Source: Clostridia bacterium (GTDB lineage: Bacteria > Bacillota > Clostridia > Christensenellales > Borkfalkiaceae). Taken from it: DNA of 64,000 bases. A program made the position numbers and the translations under genes. This document shows positions 36,412 through 45,727 of this stretch, in pieces; the first letter of the stretch is position 1; each line of letters opens with the position of its first letter. The notes beneath the pieces were generated by a model. That model saw only the letters and a program-made list of their open reading frames with translations. It was not told the DNA's origin and did not search any database. The stretch covers positions 1 to 64,000 of the forward strand of contig JAFQGG010000021.1 in NCBI GenBank assembly GCA_017415505.1, read 5' to 3'.

Positions 36412-37101
36412 ATGCGACGAACGGTATCTTATGCGTTAAAATGGGCGGTGGTGATTACGGCGTTGGGGGGAGTGTTACTCGGTTTTTTTACCGCGCGCGC
36501 GGACGGGTATTCCCATTGGTCCAAACGAACGCTGTATTTCACTACGCAATCGAATATATGGATAGGCGTGACTATGCTGTTCCTCGCGTTGCAACCGTTT
36601 ATTCCGCTTGGGGAAAAAGACCTTAAAAGACTGTATTTTTTGAAGTATATTTTCACCGCGTCCATCGTGATGACGGGCGCGGTGTTTTGCTTTTTGCTCG
36701 CGCCCTTTGCGGGGGATTATCCCGCTTGGACGCCGTTTAGTTTTTGCGTGCATTTATTTTCGCCCCTCTTATCGATTGCCGATTTTTTCGCGGACGAAAC
36801 GCCAATCGATTTTAAGAAAAACGCGTTTTTATGGACGGCGTTACCGCCCGTGCTTTACTTCGCGTTTGCAAGCGTTCTATCCCTTTTAGGGGTGGACTTT
36901 GGGCGGGGCGAGCCGTATCCTTATTTTTTCGTGTACCTGCGCTCGCCCGCAGGGCTGTTCGGGTTTTCTTCGCAGTTCCCGTTTTTTATGGGGTCGCTGT
37001 ATTGGTACGCCCTGCTTTCGCTCGTGCTCCTTACGATTGGGAAGCTGTTATTGTGGGGAAAAACCCGCTGTCAACGGGCGTTATCGACCGCCAAGGCGTA
37101 G
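36412..37101 (+). CDS. Six-TM membrane protein, Pr6Pr/FAR-17a-like
   Basis: The 229-residue protein has about six membrane segments. The YFTTQSNIWIGVTMLF segment after the first helix and FCVHLFSPLLSIADFFADE in the middle are typical of small Firmicutes membrane proteins grouped as Pr6Pr or FAR-17a/AIG1-like; no activity is established for the bacterial members. The ATG follows GGGGGCAGGT. The 3' end overlaps by 31 bases the 3' end of the convergent DUF4062 gene, so there is no terminator between them. Confidence 0.6.
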   Translation: MRRTVSYALKWAVVITALGGVLLGFFTARADGYSHWSKRTLYFTTQSNIWIGVTMLFLALQPFIPLGEKDLKRLYFLKYIFTASIVMTGAVFCFLLAPFAGDYPAWTPFSFCVHLFSPLLSIADFFADETPIDFKKNAFLWTALPPVLYFAFASVLSLLGVDFGRGEPYPYFFVYLRSPAGLFGFSSQFPFFMGSLYWYALLSLVLLTIGKLLLWGKTRCQRALSTAKA

Positions 37102-40100
37102 CTTAAAACTTCTTCTTGCTTAAAAATGGGAATATATTCGCCGAGGAACGCAAAGAGCGCGGGGAGCGTATCTTGCGTTTGCAAATTGCACGATTCGCAA
37201 TAGGTCGCCGTCAAAGCGACGAGGTTTTCTACGAGCCTCGGTAAGGGGAGCTCGTGTTTGCCCATCGTCATTTGCGCGTATTGAAGGAGTAGTTGGAAAC
37301 AATAGCGTTCAAGCTCGCCGTTTTCTTCCGTTTGGAAAAACGCGAAAGAGAAGATATTGAAAATCGTGAAAGTTTGATAGAAATCGGAAAGCACGCTCGC
37401 GTGGGAGATATTGTCTTTGAGCAGGGTGAACACGGCGCAAAAACGCGCGAACGGCGCGGGGAAATATTCTTCCTGCACGCCCGTGAAAAACAGCGTTGCG
37501 AGCGCGCCCGCCGCGTCCGTATTGGTAAAGTTGTCGCAAAGCATATCTTCCGCCCAACCGTATAAGCGCAGGAAGGTTTCTTTTGCGTTGGGCTGGTGCG
37601 CGGTAAAATGCGTGTAATCGTCTAAAAGACACAAGTAATCGTGGAGATAATATTCGTCTATGCCCTCTTTTTCAAAGACGAGTTCGTGCAAACGCAAAAA
37701 CGCTCGGTAGTTGCGTTCGGCGGACGGCAAATCCCCTTTTAGCGCGTAAATATACGAATTGGGAATGAGAGAAAAGGCTTGCGCTTCCACGTTTTTCAAT
37801 GCGCGGACGGCGGAAAGATCACCCTTTTCCAACCGCTCGTAATAATCGGGGAAATAGTGGAGCGCCTGCGCTTCCAAAGTTTTACAAGTCGCGACGAGGC
37901 GAGGATAGTGCGGGTGCTCGGTCGGATTTTCCGCTTCGCTCACCGCTCTGTATAATTGATAAAACGATACGGACAGGCGGTTGCTAATTTCGTCCAAAAG
38001 TATTCGTTTGTTTTGCTGTAATTGCATGAGCTTTTGCCCAAGAATCGGACCTCGCGTTTGGTTGTACGCTTGGGAACGTTGCAAAAATTCCGCGTGTCGC
38101 CGTTCGCCTGTTTTGCCGTTGAAAAGGGGCGTGTATAAGAATCTCAAAATATGCGCGAGCACGGCGATTGGCTCGTGACTTTCGTCAAATTCGTCAAAGA
38201 TTTCGATAAGCTCGATAACGAAATCGAACGCGCGGGCGTTTTTTTCGTAGCTTCCTTTCCCGATTTCGATAAAAGAGAATAAAAACGAGGCTACCGTGTA
38301 CGGGTTGAGCACTTTTCCGTCGGCGATTTTTTCGGCAAAGGCGCGAATGACCGCTTGCGCGAAACCGTCCCCGTTTTTATAGGAATTGCGCATGGCGTTT
38401 GTGAAGTTTTGCGCGTAAATTTGGAACGACTCGTACGCTTCGTTCGTGCTTTTTTGGAAGGCTACGGAAGCGGGAATATCGAGCTTGGGCAGGAAGAAAT
38501 TGAGAAACGCTTCGCCGTCCCCTTTGGCGTGGAGCATAAGGGGCAAAGCCTTGCGCTTGTATATCTCGCTCTTGCCGTTTAAGTAATCGATAGCCTCGTC
38601 GAGGTCGTTGCCGTAGCCTTCTTCGGCGAGCAGTTCTTGCGCGCCCGTTTTTACCTCGTCGTTGGTAAAGAACAAAAAGCCGTTGGACGACTCGTAGACG
38701 AGCGAGGGGAAAGTCTTTTTGAACAGCGTGTAGTCGAGCGAGGAGAAATTCCAACCCCGATCGTCGAAAAATTCTTTAAGCCCCTCTTCCGTGAAATGAT
38801 AGGGCAGGGTGAGGTGCGCGATCAAGTGGGGGAGCATGACGGGATTGAGGCGTGCGGTCAAAGTTTTTAACAGGTTTTTGGTGATTTCCTTGGTATCGCG
38901 CCCCGCGGTTTGAACGATTCCAATCATGTACTTATTGATATTGTCCATGCCGTCGCCCATGTTGCGAATGGCTTGGAAATCTTCGCTGTCGAGCATGACG
39001 AGCCGTTGGATAAGCAAGGACAAATACAGCGGACTTTTGCACGCTTCCCGTTTGAGAATCTCGTTTACGACGGGCGCGGAAAGCTCTTTTCTTCTCGCGC
39101 GCAACAGACAGTCGATCAAGCCCCCTCGTTCTTTCTTTTCGAGCGGGGGAATGACCGTGATTTTATTTTTCAAGAAAAACGGCAGGGGCAGGTGCGGATC
39201 GAACGCGCCTTGGAAGTGCACGCAAAAGCCGATATTGTAAAGGTCGGGTTGCCGAGTCGCTACGCGGTGGAAGCGGGTGAGCGCTCCTTGGGGAAGGCGT
39301 ATGACGAAAAATCGGAGCGTGGGCATATCCGTCCGCTTTGCGTACTCGGCGCAAAGATCGGCGAAATATTCCTCGGAGGACGAATGGGAGTGCTCGCGCC
39401 GTAAAAGCTCTTCCAAACGGAAGATAAAGGCGGAGAACATATCGTCCGTCGTGTTCGTAAACTCGTCCGCGCCGTAAGAGAAACAAACGGCGTTTTCGCC
39501 CCGTTCGATTGCCTGCGCGTAGCGTTGCGCCACCACCGTTTTCGCGCCCGCACCCGTCGCGCCCGTGATCACCTCGAATAGGGGCGCGTCCTCAAACCGC
39601 GCTTGATAGGCGGGCGAGGGAAGCGGACGAAACGGGGGGAGTTTTGCCTGCTTGCGCAGGAAAGAATCTTTTTTGAGCGCGGTAAAATGCGCGTGGGAGT
39701 TTTGGAGCGCACGCTGTTGCTTGGGCAGGGAATTAAGATAGGTAAGATCGAGGTCGAAAATGCGTTGCAAGTCCTCGTAAATCCTGTCCGTCAAAGCTTC
39801 CATGCCTTTGAGTTTGCGTTCTTTTTCGTCGAAAACGACGTCGTAGGTACGCACGAATTGGGGGTACTTTTCCATGACGGCTTGTTTCAATTTTCGCACC
39901 CGCTCCGCGTGTAGGGGGGATTCCGCCAAGTAATCGGCTTTCTCCGCTTCCGTCATTTTGGAATCGTCGAACGGGTTTCTAAAATAAAACAAAATCCGAC
40001 CTTCAAGGTCGGGGTGTAACAGCGCGCCGTACTCGATTTCAAGCTCGGTCACGGAAGTATTCTCTTTTATTTTGTCCGCGTCGATCCCTTTGAGCAAAGC

Positions 40101-40391
40101 GGCTTCTTGGAGCAGTTCGCGCGAGGGAATCCAACCGTACCGTTCGCCGATAAAAACGATCATGTACGGTTTGCAGTCGTCGATTTGGTCAAGGCATACG
40201 CGCAACACCTTTTTGGACGATTCGTCGCTTTCCAAATCGGTGGTGTTTACGCCCCAACGCAGGTCGCCGAAGTGCGCGGTTTCCGCGTAACGGCTCAAAA
40301 AATCGTTTAGGCGGGGCAGGACGCGCGTTTGTACGGCGTCGCGCTCGAATTGCATATCCCTAAAAGTGGAAGAAATAAAGACGGCTCGCAT
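37071..40391 (-). CDS. DUF4062 plus P-loop NTPase, NLR/STAND-like protein
   Basis: This 1106-residue protein starts with a DUF4062 domain (VFISSTFRDMQFERD at 4-18, MIVFIGERYGWIP near 77-89), the domain found at the N-terminus of nephrocystin-3 and TEP1-type STAND proteins. A P-loop region follows at about 273-290; the Walker A reads GATGAGAKT, with Ala283 where a glycine normally precedes the lysine. Residues about 300-560 look like the remaining NTPase and winged-helix parts, and about 600-1106 are helical repeats, possibly TPR-like. There is no signal peptide. It begins 10 bases after a sugar isomerase gene at the end of the metY-metA cluster. A sensor or immune role is inferred from architecture only. 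Confidence 0.78.
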   Translation of the reverse strand: MRAVFISSTFRDMQFERDAVQTRVLPRLNDFLSRYAETAHFGDLRWGVNTTDLESDESSKKVLRVCLDQIDDCKPYMIVFIGERYGWIPSRELLQEAALLKGIDADKIKENTSVTELEIEYGALLHPDLEGRILFYFRNPFDDSKMTEAEKADYLAESPLHAERVRKLKQAVMEKYPQFVRTYDVVFDEKERKLKGMEALTDRIYEDLQRIFDLDLTYLNSLPKQQRALQNSHAHFTALKKDSFLRKQAKLPPFRPLPSPAYQARFEDAPLFEVITGATGAGAKTVVAQRYAQAIERGENAVCFSYGADEFTNTTDDMFSAFIFRLEELLRREHSHSSSEEYFADLCAEYAKRTDMPTLRFFVIRLPQGALTRFHRVATRQPDLYNIGFCVHFQGAFDPHLPLPFFLKNKITVIPPLEKKERGGLIDCLLRARRKELSAPVVNEILKREACKSPLYLSLLIQRLVMLDSEDFQAIRNMGDGMDNINKYMIGIVQTAGRDTKEITKNLLKTLTARLNPVMLPHLIAHLTLPYHFTEEGLKEFFDDRGWNFSSLDYTLFKKTFPSLVYESSNGFLFFTNDEVKTGAQELLAEEGYGNDLDEAIDYLNGKSEIYKRKALPLMLHAKGDGEAFLNFFLPKLDIPASVAFQKSTNEAYESFQIYAQNFTNAMRNSYKNGDGFAQAVIRAFAEKIADGKVLNPYTVASFLFSFIEIGKGSYEKNARAFDFVIELIEIFDEFDESHEPIAVLAHILRFLYTPLFNGKTGERRHAEFLQRSQAYNQTRGPILGQKLMQLQQNKRILLDEISNRLSVSFYQLYRAVSEAENPTEHPHYPRLVATCKTLEAQALHYFPDYYERLEKGDLSAVRALKNVEAQAFSLIPNSYIYALKGDLPSAERNYRAFLRLHELVFEKEGIDEYYLHDYLCLLDDYTHFTAHQPNAKETFLRLYGWAEDMLCDNFTNTDAAGALATLFFTGVQEEYFPAPFARFCAVFTLLKDNISHASVLSDFYQTFTIFNIFSFAFFQTEENGELERYCFQLLLQYAQMTMGKHELPLPRLVENLVALTATYCESCNLQTQDTLPALFAFLGEYIPIFKQEEVLSYALAVDNAR

Positions 40392-40401
40392 GGCGTTCTC
40401 C

Positions 40402-41202
40402 TTATAATTTAGAAAGTTTTTCCACTCGCTCGTAGGCGGTTTTTAACAGCTCTTCGGGCGTGAGGTGGGTGTAGCGCTCGTTCCAATTCCCCGTTTCGAG
40501 CATCAAAGTGCCCGTATATCCGCATTTATCCAATTTGCGCATCATGGTTTGAAAATCGTAATTCCCGTCGAAAGGCAAAAGGTGTAAATCGCCGTTCGCT
40601 TCGGGGTCGGCGGGGCGACCGAAATTGTCGTGGATATGCGTGCAAAGCAATTTTTTGCCGAATAAATCGAGGTAGGGCACGGTTTCCGTGTAACAATGCT
40701 CGTGCCCGTTGTCAAAGCAGTACGCTACGAATTCGTTGTCTTCGTAGCGTTGCATAAGATAGGCGTGGTTGCCCACTTTGCGTAAATTTTCAAAGGCGAT
40801 AATTACGCCTTTTTTCTCGCCGTATTCCACCACTTTGTCGTATCGGGAAAGACCGAGGTCGTTGATTTGCGGTGGGTGCCAACCGCTGGAAACGTGCATA
40901 ATAATCGCCGGTACGCCGTTTTCAGAGGCGGCGTCGATGGCGTTAAGAATGGATTGAAAAAAGGGGTAGGAAATCGCTTCGTCCGTCCACATTGCGTTTA
41001 CGCCTTTGAAGGGCGCGTGGAGAAATTCGTACCGTAAGCCGAGCGCATCCGCTTTTTTTCGGATTTTTGTAACCGACTGCATATCCGTCGAGCGTTCGCT
41101 CGAAAAGAAAGTGGAAAAGCCTGCGTCGCGAATGTAATCGAGCGCGTCCGCCTCGTCTACGCCCCGTAGACAACTGCTGATAATACCGAAATCTCTTTGC
41201 AT
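40402..41202 (-). CDS. Sugar phosphate isomerase/epimerase (xylose isomerase-like TIM barrel)
   Basis: The 266-residue protein is an AP-endonuclease-2/xylose-isomerase-type TIM barrel. Metal-ligand positions are suggested by IIMHVSSGWH, IIAFENLRK (Glu), AYCFDNGHEH (Asp-x-x-His), CTHIHDNFG and MLETGNW. Members isomerise or epimerise sugars or act on other small molecules; the substrate is unknown. It sits 4 bases downstream of metA and 10 bases upstream of the DUF4062 gene, in one apparent operon. Confidence 0.85.
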   Translation of the reverse strand: MQRDFGIISSCLRGVDEADALDYIRDAGFSTFFSSERSTDMQSVTKIRKKADALGLRYEFLHAPFKGVNAMWTDEAISYPFFQSILNAIDAASENGVPAIIMHVSSGWHPPQINDLGLSRYDKVVEYGEKKGVIIAFENLRKVGNHAYLMQRYEDNEFVAYCFDNGHEHCYTETVPYLDLFGKKLLCTHIHDNFGRPADPEANGDLHLLPFDGNYDFQTMMRKLDKCGYTGTLMLETGNWNERYTHLTPEELLKTAYERVEKLSKL

Positions 41203-41206
41203 AAAT

Positions 41207-42133
41207 TTATTCTCCTTGGGAAACCTTGTTCACGTCGTAAGGCGTGCTTTGGTATACGAAATAGTTGAGCCAATTTGAAAAAAGCAGGTGGGCGTGTCCG
41301 CGCCAAGACACGATCGGGGGCTTGGTGGGATCGTCGTTGGGGTAATAATTTTCGGGGATTTTAATCTCTTTGCCGAGCGCGATATCGCGGTCGTATTCCG
41401 CTTTGAGCGTATCCGCGTCGTATTCCGAGTGCCCCGTGATAAAAATTTGCCGTCCGTTTTTGGTGGAAACGACGTATACGCCCGCCTTATCCGACGAGGC
41501 GAGAATTTTTAAGCCCGACTTGCTTTCGATATCCTCTCTAAGCACCGTCGTGTGGCGGGATTGCGGTACGAAAAATTCGTCGTCGAACCCGCGGAAGAGT
41601 ATGGACTGTTTGTATTCTACCTTGTGCGGGAACACGCCGAAGAGTTTTTCGGGCAAATCGCGCTTGGGGATTCCGAAATGGTAGTAAAGCCCCGCTTGCG
41701 AGCCCCAACAAATATGCAGGGAACTGTGTACGTGCGTTTTGCTCCATTCCATAATTTGGCAAAGCTCCTCCCAATACTCCACTTCCTCGAACGGCATTTG
41801 TTCCACGGGCGCGCCCGTGACGATCATGCCGTCGAAATATTCCTCTTTCACGTCCTTAAAGGTCTTGTAAAAGGCGAGAAGATGCTCCTCCGCCACGTTT
41901 TTCGATTGGTGGGTGGAGGTGTGGATAAGCGTGGGTTCGACCTGCAAGGGGGAATTTCCAAGAAGTCTTGCAAGCTGGGTTTCCGTTTCGATTTTCTTGG
42001 GCATGAGATTGACGATCAAAATGCGCAAGGGACGGATATCCTGCGTCATGGCGCGGGTTTCCGTCATAAAGAATATATTTTCGTTTTGTAGCGTTTTTGC
42101 CGCAGGCAAATCGTTGGGAATTTTAATGGGCAT
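41207..42133 (-). CDS. metA: Homoserine O-acetyltransferase (MetA type)
   Basis: The 308-residue enzyme activates homoserine for methionine synthesis. The nucleophile lies in [15 protein letters not shown], and the catalytic His/Glu in [13 protein letters not shown]. The acyl-CoA selecting position reads [13 protein letters not shown]: glutamate here is characteristic of acetyl-CoA-using members (glycine in the succinyl-CoA E. coli enzyme), so acetylation is predicted despite common naming as succinyltransferase. It follows metY by 20 bases, whose product uses O-acetylhomoserine, which agrees. Confidence 0.92.
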   Translation of the reverse strand: MPIKIPNDLPAAKTLQNENIFFMTETRAMTQDIRPLRILIVNLMPKKIETETQLARLLGNSPLQVEPTLIHTSTHQSKNVAEEHLLAFYKTFKDVKEEYFDGMIVTGAPVEQMPFEEVEYWEELCQIMEWSKTHVHSSLHICWGSQAGLYYHFGIPKRDLPEKLFGVFPHKVEYKQSILFRGFDDEFFVPQSRHTTVLREDIESKSGLKILASSDKAGVYVVSTKNGRQIFITGHSEYDADTLKAEYDRDIALGKEIKIPENYYPNDDPTKPPIVSWRGHAHLLFSNWLNYFVYQSTPYDVNKVSQGE

Positions 42134-42153
42134 AGTTTTAATCTCCCGTCAAG

Positions 42154-43443
42154 TTAAAGCGTGTTGAGCGCTTGTTCGATATCGTCGATAAGGTCTTGGT
42201 AGTTTTCCAATCCGCAGGAAAGGCGGATGAGATCGCCGGGTATGCCCGCGGCGATAAGCTCTTCTTCCGACATTTGACGGTGGGTTGCGTTGGCGGGGTG
42301 CAAGCAACAGCTACGCGCGTCCGCTACGTGCGTTTCGATAGCGATAAGACGAAGCGCTTTCATGAACTTCTCCGCCGCCGCGCGACCGCCTTTTACGCCG
42401 AAAGATACTACCCCGCAACTTCCACCAGGTAAATATTTTTGCGAGAGGGGGTAATATTTGCTCGACGGCAGGGAGGGATAAGTTACCCAACCGATTTTGT
42501 CGCTGTTTTCCAAGTATTGCGCCACCTTCAAGCCGTTTAAGCAATGGCGTTCCATGCGCACGTGCAAGCTTTCCAAACCGAGGTTGAGATAGTACGCGCT
42601 TTGCGGGGATTGCGTAGACCCGAAATCGCGCATAAGTTGCGCCGTCGCTTTGGTGATGTACGCGCCCGCGTTGCCGAATTTTTCGACGTAGGTAATACCG
42701 TGGTAGCTCGCGTCGGGCGTGCAAAGCCCGGGGAATTTCTCCGCGTGCGCCATCCAATCGAATTTCCCCGAATCGACGATACAACCGCCTACCGCCGAAC
42801 CGTGTCCGTCCATATATTTGGTGGTGGAGTGGGTGACGATATCCGCGCCGTGCTCGAAAGGACGGCAGTTTACGGGCGTGGCGAAAGTGTTGTCTACGAT
42901 CAGCGGAACGCCGTGCGCGTGCGCCGCTTTGGCGAATTTTTCAATATCCAAAACGGTGAGGGCGGGGTTGGCGATCGTTTCCCCGAACACCGCTTTGGTG
43001 TTGGGTTTGAACGCCGCGTTCAGCTCTTTTTCCGTGCAGTCGGGATCGACGAAAGTAAACTCGATACCCATGCGTTTCATGGTCACGGAGAACAGGTTAA
43101 AAGTACCGCCGTAAATGCTTGCGGAAGATACTACGTGGTCGCCACAGGAGGCGATATTGAATACGGAGAAAAAGGACGCCGCTTGTCCCGAAGAGAGGAG
43201 CATTGCCGCGCTACCGCCTTCCAATTCGCAAATTTTCGCCGCGACCGTGTCGCAGGTGGGGTTTTGCAAACGGGAGTAAAAATATCCGCTCGCTTCCAAG
43301 TCGAAAAGTTTGCCCATGTCCTCGCTCGTGGCGTATTTGAAAGTGGTGCTTTGAATAATGGGCACTTGTCTGGGTTCGCCGTTCCCCGGCGTGTAACCGC
43401 CTTGAACGCATTTCGTTTCTATGCGAAAATCTTGTTTTTTCAT
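42154..43443 (-). CDS. metY: O-acetylhomoserine sulfhydrylase (PLP enzyme)
   Basis: The 429-residue protein is a Cys/Met-metabolism PLP enzyme. The PLP lysine is in THSTTKYMDGHG, and the SSGQAA and VDNTFATP motifs are in place. The length of about 430, longer than cystathionine synthases (about 380), and the C-terminal RLSCGLENYQDLIDDIEQAL point to O-acetylhomoserine sulfhydrylase, which makes homocysteine directly from sulfide. It heads the minus-strand operon with metA, under a promoter at 43490-43519. No S-box or T-box structure is seen in the 120-base upstream gap. Confidence 0.92.
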   Translation of the reverse strand: MKKQDFRIETKCVQGGYTPGNGEPRQVPIIQSTTFKYATSEDMGKLFDLEASGYFYSRLQNPTCDTVAAKICELEGGSAAMLLSSGQAASFFSVFNIASCGDHVVSSASIYGGTFNLFSVTMKRMGIEFTFVDPDCTEKELNAAFKPNTKAVFGETIANPALTVLDIEKFAKAAHAHGVPLIVDNTFATPVNCRPFEHGADIVTHSTTKYMDGHGSAVGGCIVDSGKFDWMAHAEKFPGLCTPDASYHGITYVEKFGNAGAYITKATAQLMRDFGSTQSPQSAYYLNLGLESLHVRMERHCLNGLKVAQYLENSDKIGWVTYPSLPSSKYYPLSQKYLPGGSCGVVSFGVKGGRAAAEKFMKALRLIAIETHVADARSCCLHPANATHRQMSEEELIAAGIPGDLIRLSCGLENYQDLIDDIEQALNTL

Positions 43444-43489
43444 AATATTTCTCCTTCCGCGCGTGCGCGCGTATTATATTCTATTTTAC

Positions 43490-43519
43490 AGTATATCACA
43501 AAATCGCGCTTTTCGTCAA
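43490..43519 (-). promoter_or_regulatory. metY-metA promoter
   Basis: Minus-strand TTGACG (43514-43519), an 18-base spacer and TATACT (43490-43495). A second -10-like box (TATAAT, 43474-43479) lies closer to the gene. An alternating GCGCGCACGCGCG stretch sits in the leader. Confidence 0.65.
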
Positions 43520-43563
43520 CTGTTTTGGCATAAAAATGCCGTCGCGGGCGCAAAATAGTAGAT

Positions 43564-45720
43564 ATGAAGAAAGTACGGATTCAAAAAATAGTGGCGGTGT
43601 TTACCGTGGGGATTATCGGCGGGAGCGTGCTTTCCGCTTGCAAAAATAACGCGGACGGGGATATTTTGAACGATATCGTATCGCGGGAGGACTACCGTTC
43701 GGTGTACGGCGCAATCGGAAAAAGCGTGACGCTTTCCGCCGTACGCGAGGACGAATCGGGCAGGGCGTACGCCACGGTGGACGGCGTGGAATACGAGCTC
43801 GGCATGGATTTTTTGTCGATGGCAATGGTGTACAATACGACGCCGACGGGCGCGTTTCCCACGCGCGAGTCGGCGTATAACGAGTGGTGGAGATTGTTCA
43901 TGCAACGCTGGAATTTGCTCGTGCCCGAAGTACCGCTCTATTCCAATCAATACTACGATATCTATAACGCGAAAATCGATAAATTGCAAACGAGCCCGTA
44001 TTGGAGTGTTGCGGACGCGATCGTGGGCGCGAGGGTGACGACGGCGGATAATTCCGTGGTACTCGGTAGCAATACCGAGCTTTCGGGCGCGTTTCGAAAC
44101 GCCTCTTTCGGCAAGTCCTCGCCTGGGGCGGCGGACCTTGCCGTGCAAAAATTAACGAGCGGTTACGCCACCGTCGTTACGGACATGGGTGGCTCGTTTG
44201 CGTGGGCGGGGGCGGATATTTTGCCCGAGCACGAAGAGGTGGAAAACGCGGACGGGAGCAAAGCTTTCCGCATGAAGATTGCAAGCGATCTCGTCTTTTC
44301 GGACGGTTCGCCCATTCGCGCGGAAAACTATATCGTTTCCGTGCTTGCGGGCAGTACGCCCGTTATGCGCGAGGCGGGCGGTGGCGATTCGGCGGGGCTT
44401 GCGCTCGTGGGGTACGAGGCGTTTCGTCAATACGACGGAACGGGGGAAACCGTTCCCTTTTCGGGGGTGCGCTTGCTTGGCGATTACGAGTTTTCCGTGA
44501 CGGTGAAAAAGGAGTACGCCGATTATTATTACGCCCTGCGTTACGGGGAATTTGCGCCCGCGTGTTTGCCCTTGTATCTCGGCGGGTACGCCGTGAAGGA
44601 CGACGGGCAGGGCGCGTATATCGAAAAGGGTTTTTACGAAAAAACGGAGAAAAACGGCGTGACTTCTTACGCGAACGCGGAGCGTATCGCGCGGAATATG
44701 AACGAAACCTCGGCGGGGAAATTTCCGTACAGCGGACCGTATTATCCCGAAAGCTACGACAAGAGCACGCGCACGGCGGTGTTAAAGCGGAACGCTTTTT
44801 ATAAGGGCGACGTGCGCGGAAAAGCGACGATTGAGAAAATTTCGTATATCAAAATCGTGCCCGAAACGCAACTCGACCAATTAAAACAGGGCAGAGTGGA
44901 CGTGCTCGGTTCGGTGACGGGCGGGGAAGAAACGAAAGCCGCGCTCTCCGTCGTGGACGGGGTGAGATTCAAGGAAACGCATTACGATCGCGCGGGGTAC
45001 GGCAAGCTCGCGTTCCGTTGCGATTTTTCGCCGACGCAATTCGTGGAAGTGCGCCGTGCGGTCATGCACACGATCGATCGCAACGAGTTCGCGCAGGTGT
45101 TTACGGGCGGATACGGGAGCGTGGTGGACGCGCCTTATCACGCCGGCTCGGAAGCGTATATCGCCGTCAAGGATAAACTCAAATTGAATAAATACGAGTA
45201 TAGCGTGGAAAAAGCGAAAGAGAGTTTGCGCGCGGGCGGTTGGGTATATAACGCGGACGGAAGCGCGTACGACGAAGCGCGGGGCGGGGTACGCTACAAA
45301 AAACTTTCGGGGTATGAAAAGACTTATAATAATTTGTCCTACGCTTCGACGGATAACAAGTATAAGACGGTGAAAGTGGGCGGGGAGTATTATATGCCAC
45401 TCGCTATAAATTGGATGGGCACGCAACCCAATCCCGTTACCGATCAGTTGATTACCGCGTGGCAAAACAACCCGAACGCGGGCGAGAAGATAGGCGCGTA
45501 TATCACCTACGCCTCGGGGGATATGAACGGGGCGCTGTACGGGGAGTACTGTCAAATGCCCGCATACGGTTTTACGAAAGCGCGCTACGGCGCGGTGAAT
45601 TTTGCGACGGGCTTTACGAGCGCCGTGTACGACCAAGCCTTCTATTGGACGGTCGATCCCACCATGTATCATAATTACAGCAGTAATTATCTCATGGACG
45701 AAAAAGACTTCCTCGTTTAA
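43564..45720 (+). CDS. Oligopeptide-type ABC transporter substrate-binding lipoprotein
   Basis: The 718-residue protein has a signal peptide with lipobox VLSAC (Cys26) and an SBP_bac_5 domain, so it is an anchored extracellular binding protein. Typical pieces are MKIASDLVFSDGSPIRAENY and RRAVMHTIDRNEFAQVF. It is longer than most OppA proteins (about 540-600). It is followed within 7 bases by the permease genes and then both ATPases. No convincing Shine-Dalgarno precedes its ATG, unlike almost every other gene here. The short gap to divergent metY leaves its promoter unclear. Confidence 0.9.
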   Translation: MKKVRIQKIVAVFTVGIIGGSVLSACKNNADGDILNDIVSREDYRSVYGAIGKSVTLSAVREDESGRAYATVDGVEYELGMDFLSMAMVYNTTPTGAFPTRESAYNEWWRLFMQRWNLLVPEVPLYSNQYYDIYNAKIDKLQTSPYWSVADAIVGARVTTADNSVVLGSNTELSGAFRNASFGKSSPGAADLAVQKLTSGYATVVTDMGGSFAWAGADILPEHEEVENADGSKAFRMKIASDLVFSDGSPIRAENYIVSVLAGSTPVMREAGGGDSAGLALVGYEAFRQYDGTGETVPFSGVRLLGDYEFSVTVKKEYADYYYALRYGEFAPACLPLYLGGYAVKDDGQGAYIEKGFYEKTEKNGVTSYANAERIARNMNETSAGKFPYSGPYYPESYDKSTRTAVLKRNAFYKGDVRGKATIEKISYIKIVPETQLDQLKQGRVDVLGSVTGGEETKAALSVVDGVRFKETHYDRAGYGKLAFRCDFSPTQFVEVRRAVMHTIDRNEFAQVFTGGYGSVVDAPYHAGSEAYIAVKDKLKLNKYEYSVEKAKESLRAGGWVYNADGSAYDEARGGVRYKKLSGYEKTYNNLSYASTDNKYKTVKVGGEYYMPLAINWMGTQPNPVTDQLITAWQNNPNAGEKIGAYITYASGDMNGALYGEYCQMPAYGFTKARYGAVNFATGFTSAVYDQAFYWTVDPTMYHNYSSNYLMDEKDFLV

Positions 45721-45727
45721 TTGGATT

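Noticed and set aside
43444..43563. SAM riboswitch or T-box in front of metY
   Set aside because: The 120-base gap to the divergent gene has a promoter and leader of only about 45 bases, too short, with no matching helices or T-box motif.
45602..45727. Upstream extension of the OppB-like permease
   Set aside because: The extra 42 codons lie inside the binding-protein gene and precede the normal first helix; the ATG at 45728 fits the family start.
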